64,000 nt of DNA from NCBI GenBank assembly GCA_905182995.1, contig CAJJDP010000029.1:372001-436000 (forward strand). Direction: 5' to 3'. The position numbers were made by a program, and so were the translations under genes. A model generated the notes under the pieces. The model was not told where the DNA came from. It saw only the letters and a list, made by a program, of their open reading frames with translations, and did not search any database. Below are positions 63,312 to 64,000 of this stretch, one piece after another (position 1 is the first letter of the stretch; the number at the start of each line of letters is the position of its first letter). The DNA is from Paramecium octaurelia (Eukaryota; Ciliophora; Oligohymenophorea; Peniculida; Parameciidae).

Positions 63312-64000
63312 ATGAAAAAATTCCTTATATTGTTTACATCACTTAGTTATGCCCTCAGTTAAACTGCTAATTGTGTAGGGATGAGTTCATCCGCTTGTGC
63401 AACTAATTCAGGCTATTGTTATTGGACAGGTAGTGCTTGTCAATTGGCAGAATGCCATAAAGTTACTGATGTAAGAGCTTGCAGAACTTCCGTATCTGGA
63501 TATCTGGTGGCTTAATCTAAGTGCACAGAAATACTTTCAATCGATCCAAATTTTCTGAATTAGTGTATGGAATACGATTAAACTACTATGATGTATGCTT
63601 ATGCAAGATTCCCTACAGATATTACTTAATTATATTCTACAAAAACAACAAGTGGCTATTTGGTGACTACCATAATGACTGCAAAGTACACCTCATAATA
63701 TAAATATGAAATATTAACAGTGAACATTTTGACAGCCTCGTCAGCAGAATTGTTGAATATTATGAATGCCTATGTCTAGATGCAATATGATCTAGCTGAC
63801 CCAGAGATTCACCCTTCATATTTGGAGAAAGCTATCTACGAATCTATGCAAGCAATTAGAGATGATGTCACATTGACATTTTCTAGTACCCCCAATAAAA
63901 AACAAGATTATTACACTGTGTTATGGAGAATGACAGATGCTTACTTTCTAAAATTAAGATCATATCAGCCTTTCTACATATCTAATAAATATTTAATCAA
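63312..64000 (+). CDS. Secreted Cys-containing protein (3' partial)
   Basis: Starts MKKFLILFTSLSYALS, a clear signal peptide, and runs open to the window end (229 codons). Early cysteines are closely spaced (ANCVGMSSSACATNSGYCYW, ACQLAECHK), as in small Cys-knot-like ciliate surface proteins, then a mixed region follows (MMYAYARFPTDITQLYS, PSYLEKAIYESMQAIRDD). The rest lies beyond the window, so size and anchor are unknown. Confidence 0.75.

Overview
The window looks like macronuclear DNA of a ciliate of the Paramecium type. TAA and TAG lie in frame inside recognisable proteins where relatives carry Gln, and TGA is the only stop. Introns are tiny, almost all 20-31 nt with GT(A)...AG ends. Genes are packed a few to a few hundred bases apart on both strands, and the DNA is very A+T-rich. 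All gene models were read by hand with the ciliate code. Nearly sixty introns were placed where the frame shifts, where a TGA interrupts a frame, or where a family alignment demands it. Most spliced CDS lengths were checked and divide by three.

Layout. 1-8.3 kb: 5'-truncated guanylate-binding-protein-like GTPase with a giant coiled coil, a ubiquitin-conjugating enzyme, a helix-turn-helix-like protein, small unknowns and a decayed copy of the E2 gene. 8.6-18.6 kb: ribosomal proteins uS17/S11, eL15 and eL39, a tandem pair of small four-cysteine proteins, a RING/coiled-coil protein, tRNA-Arg(UCU), a PKA-type kinase and several small unknowns. 18.6-24.1 kb: a pseudokinase-MORN gene on the minus strand, broken by a 1.38-kb tandem duplication around a single N (probable contig-join artefact), divergent from an AMPK/SnRK-type kinase with a KA1 tail. 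24.1-31.7 kb: a PP1-docking-like small protein, a gene-poor stretch, a coiled-coil protein whose stop overlaps the start of a p24 cargo receptor, mRNA guanylyltransferase, PIH/DNAAF6 dynein assembly factor and MRT4.

31.7-41 kb: katanin-like KATNAL2, small unknowns, a degenerate EF-hand-like ORF separated by one TGA from a Ser/Thr kinase, a DENN-domain protein and a HEAT-like protein sharing a very short divergent promoter. 41-49.3 kb: one 2,684-residue cysteine-rich surface protein. 49.5-60 kb: coiled-coil genes, one with 20 heptads encoded by a 21-bp minisatellite, SMC2, and an RBR ubiquitin ligase with membrane segments. 60-64 kb: an unknown protein, an H-type-lectin-like secreted protein, RPB10, a SAM methyltransferase and a 3'-truncated secreted protein.

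This is a mosaic of housekeeping genes (translation, transcription, capping, chromosome condensation, trafficking, ubiquitin), ciliary or microtubule genes (DNAAF6, KATNAL2) and ciliate-expanded families (MORN, coiled-coil, Cys-rich surface proteins). No operon logic or mobile element was seen. Strongest leads for a second look: the pseudokinase-MORN architecture, the four-cysteine tandem pair, the in-frame TGA between EF-hand-like and kinase segments, the E2 relic, the ATGA gene overlap and the repeated use of AAG intron acceptors.
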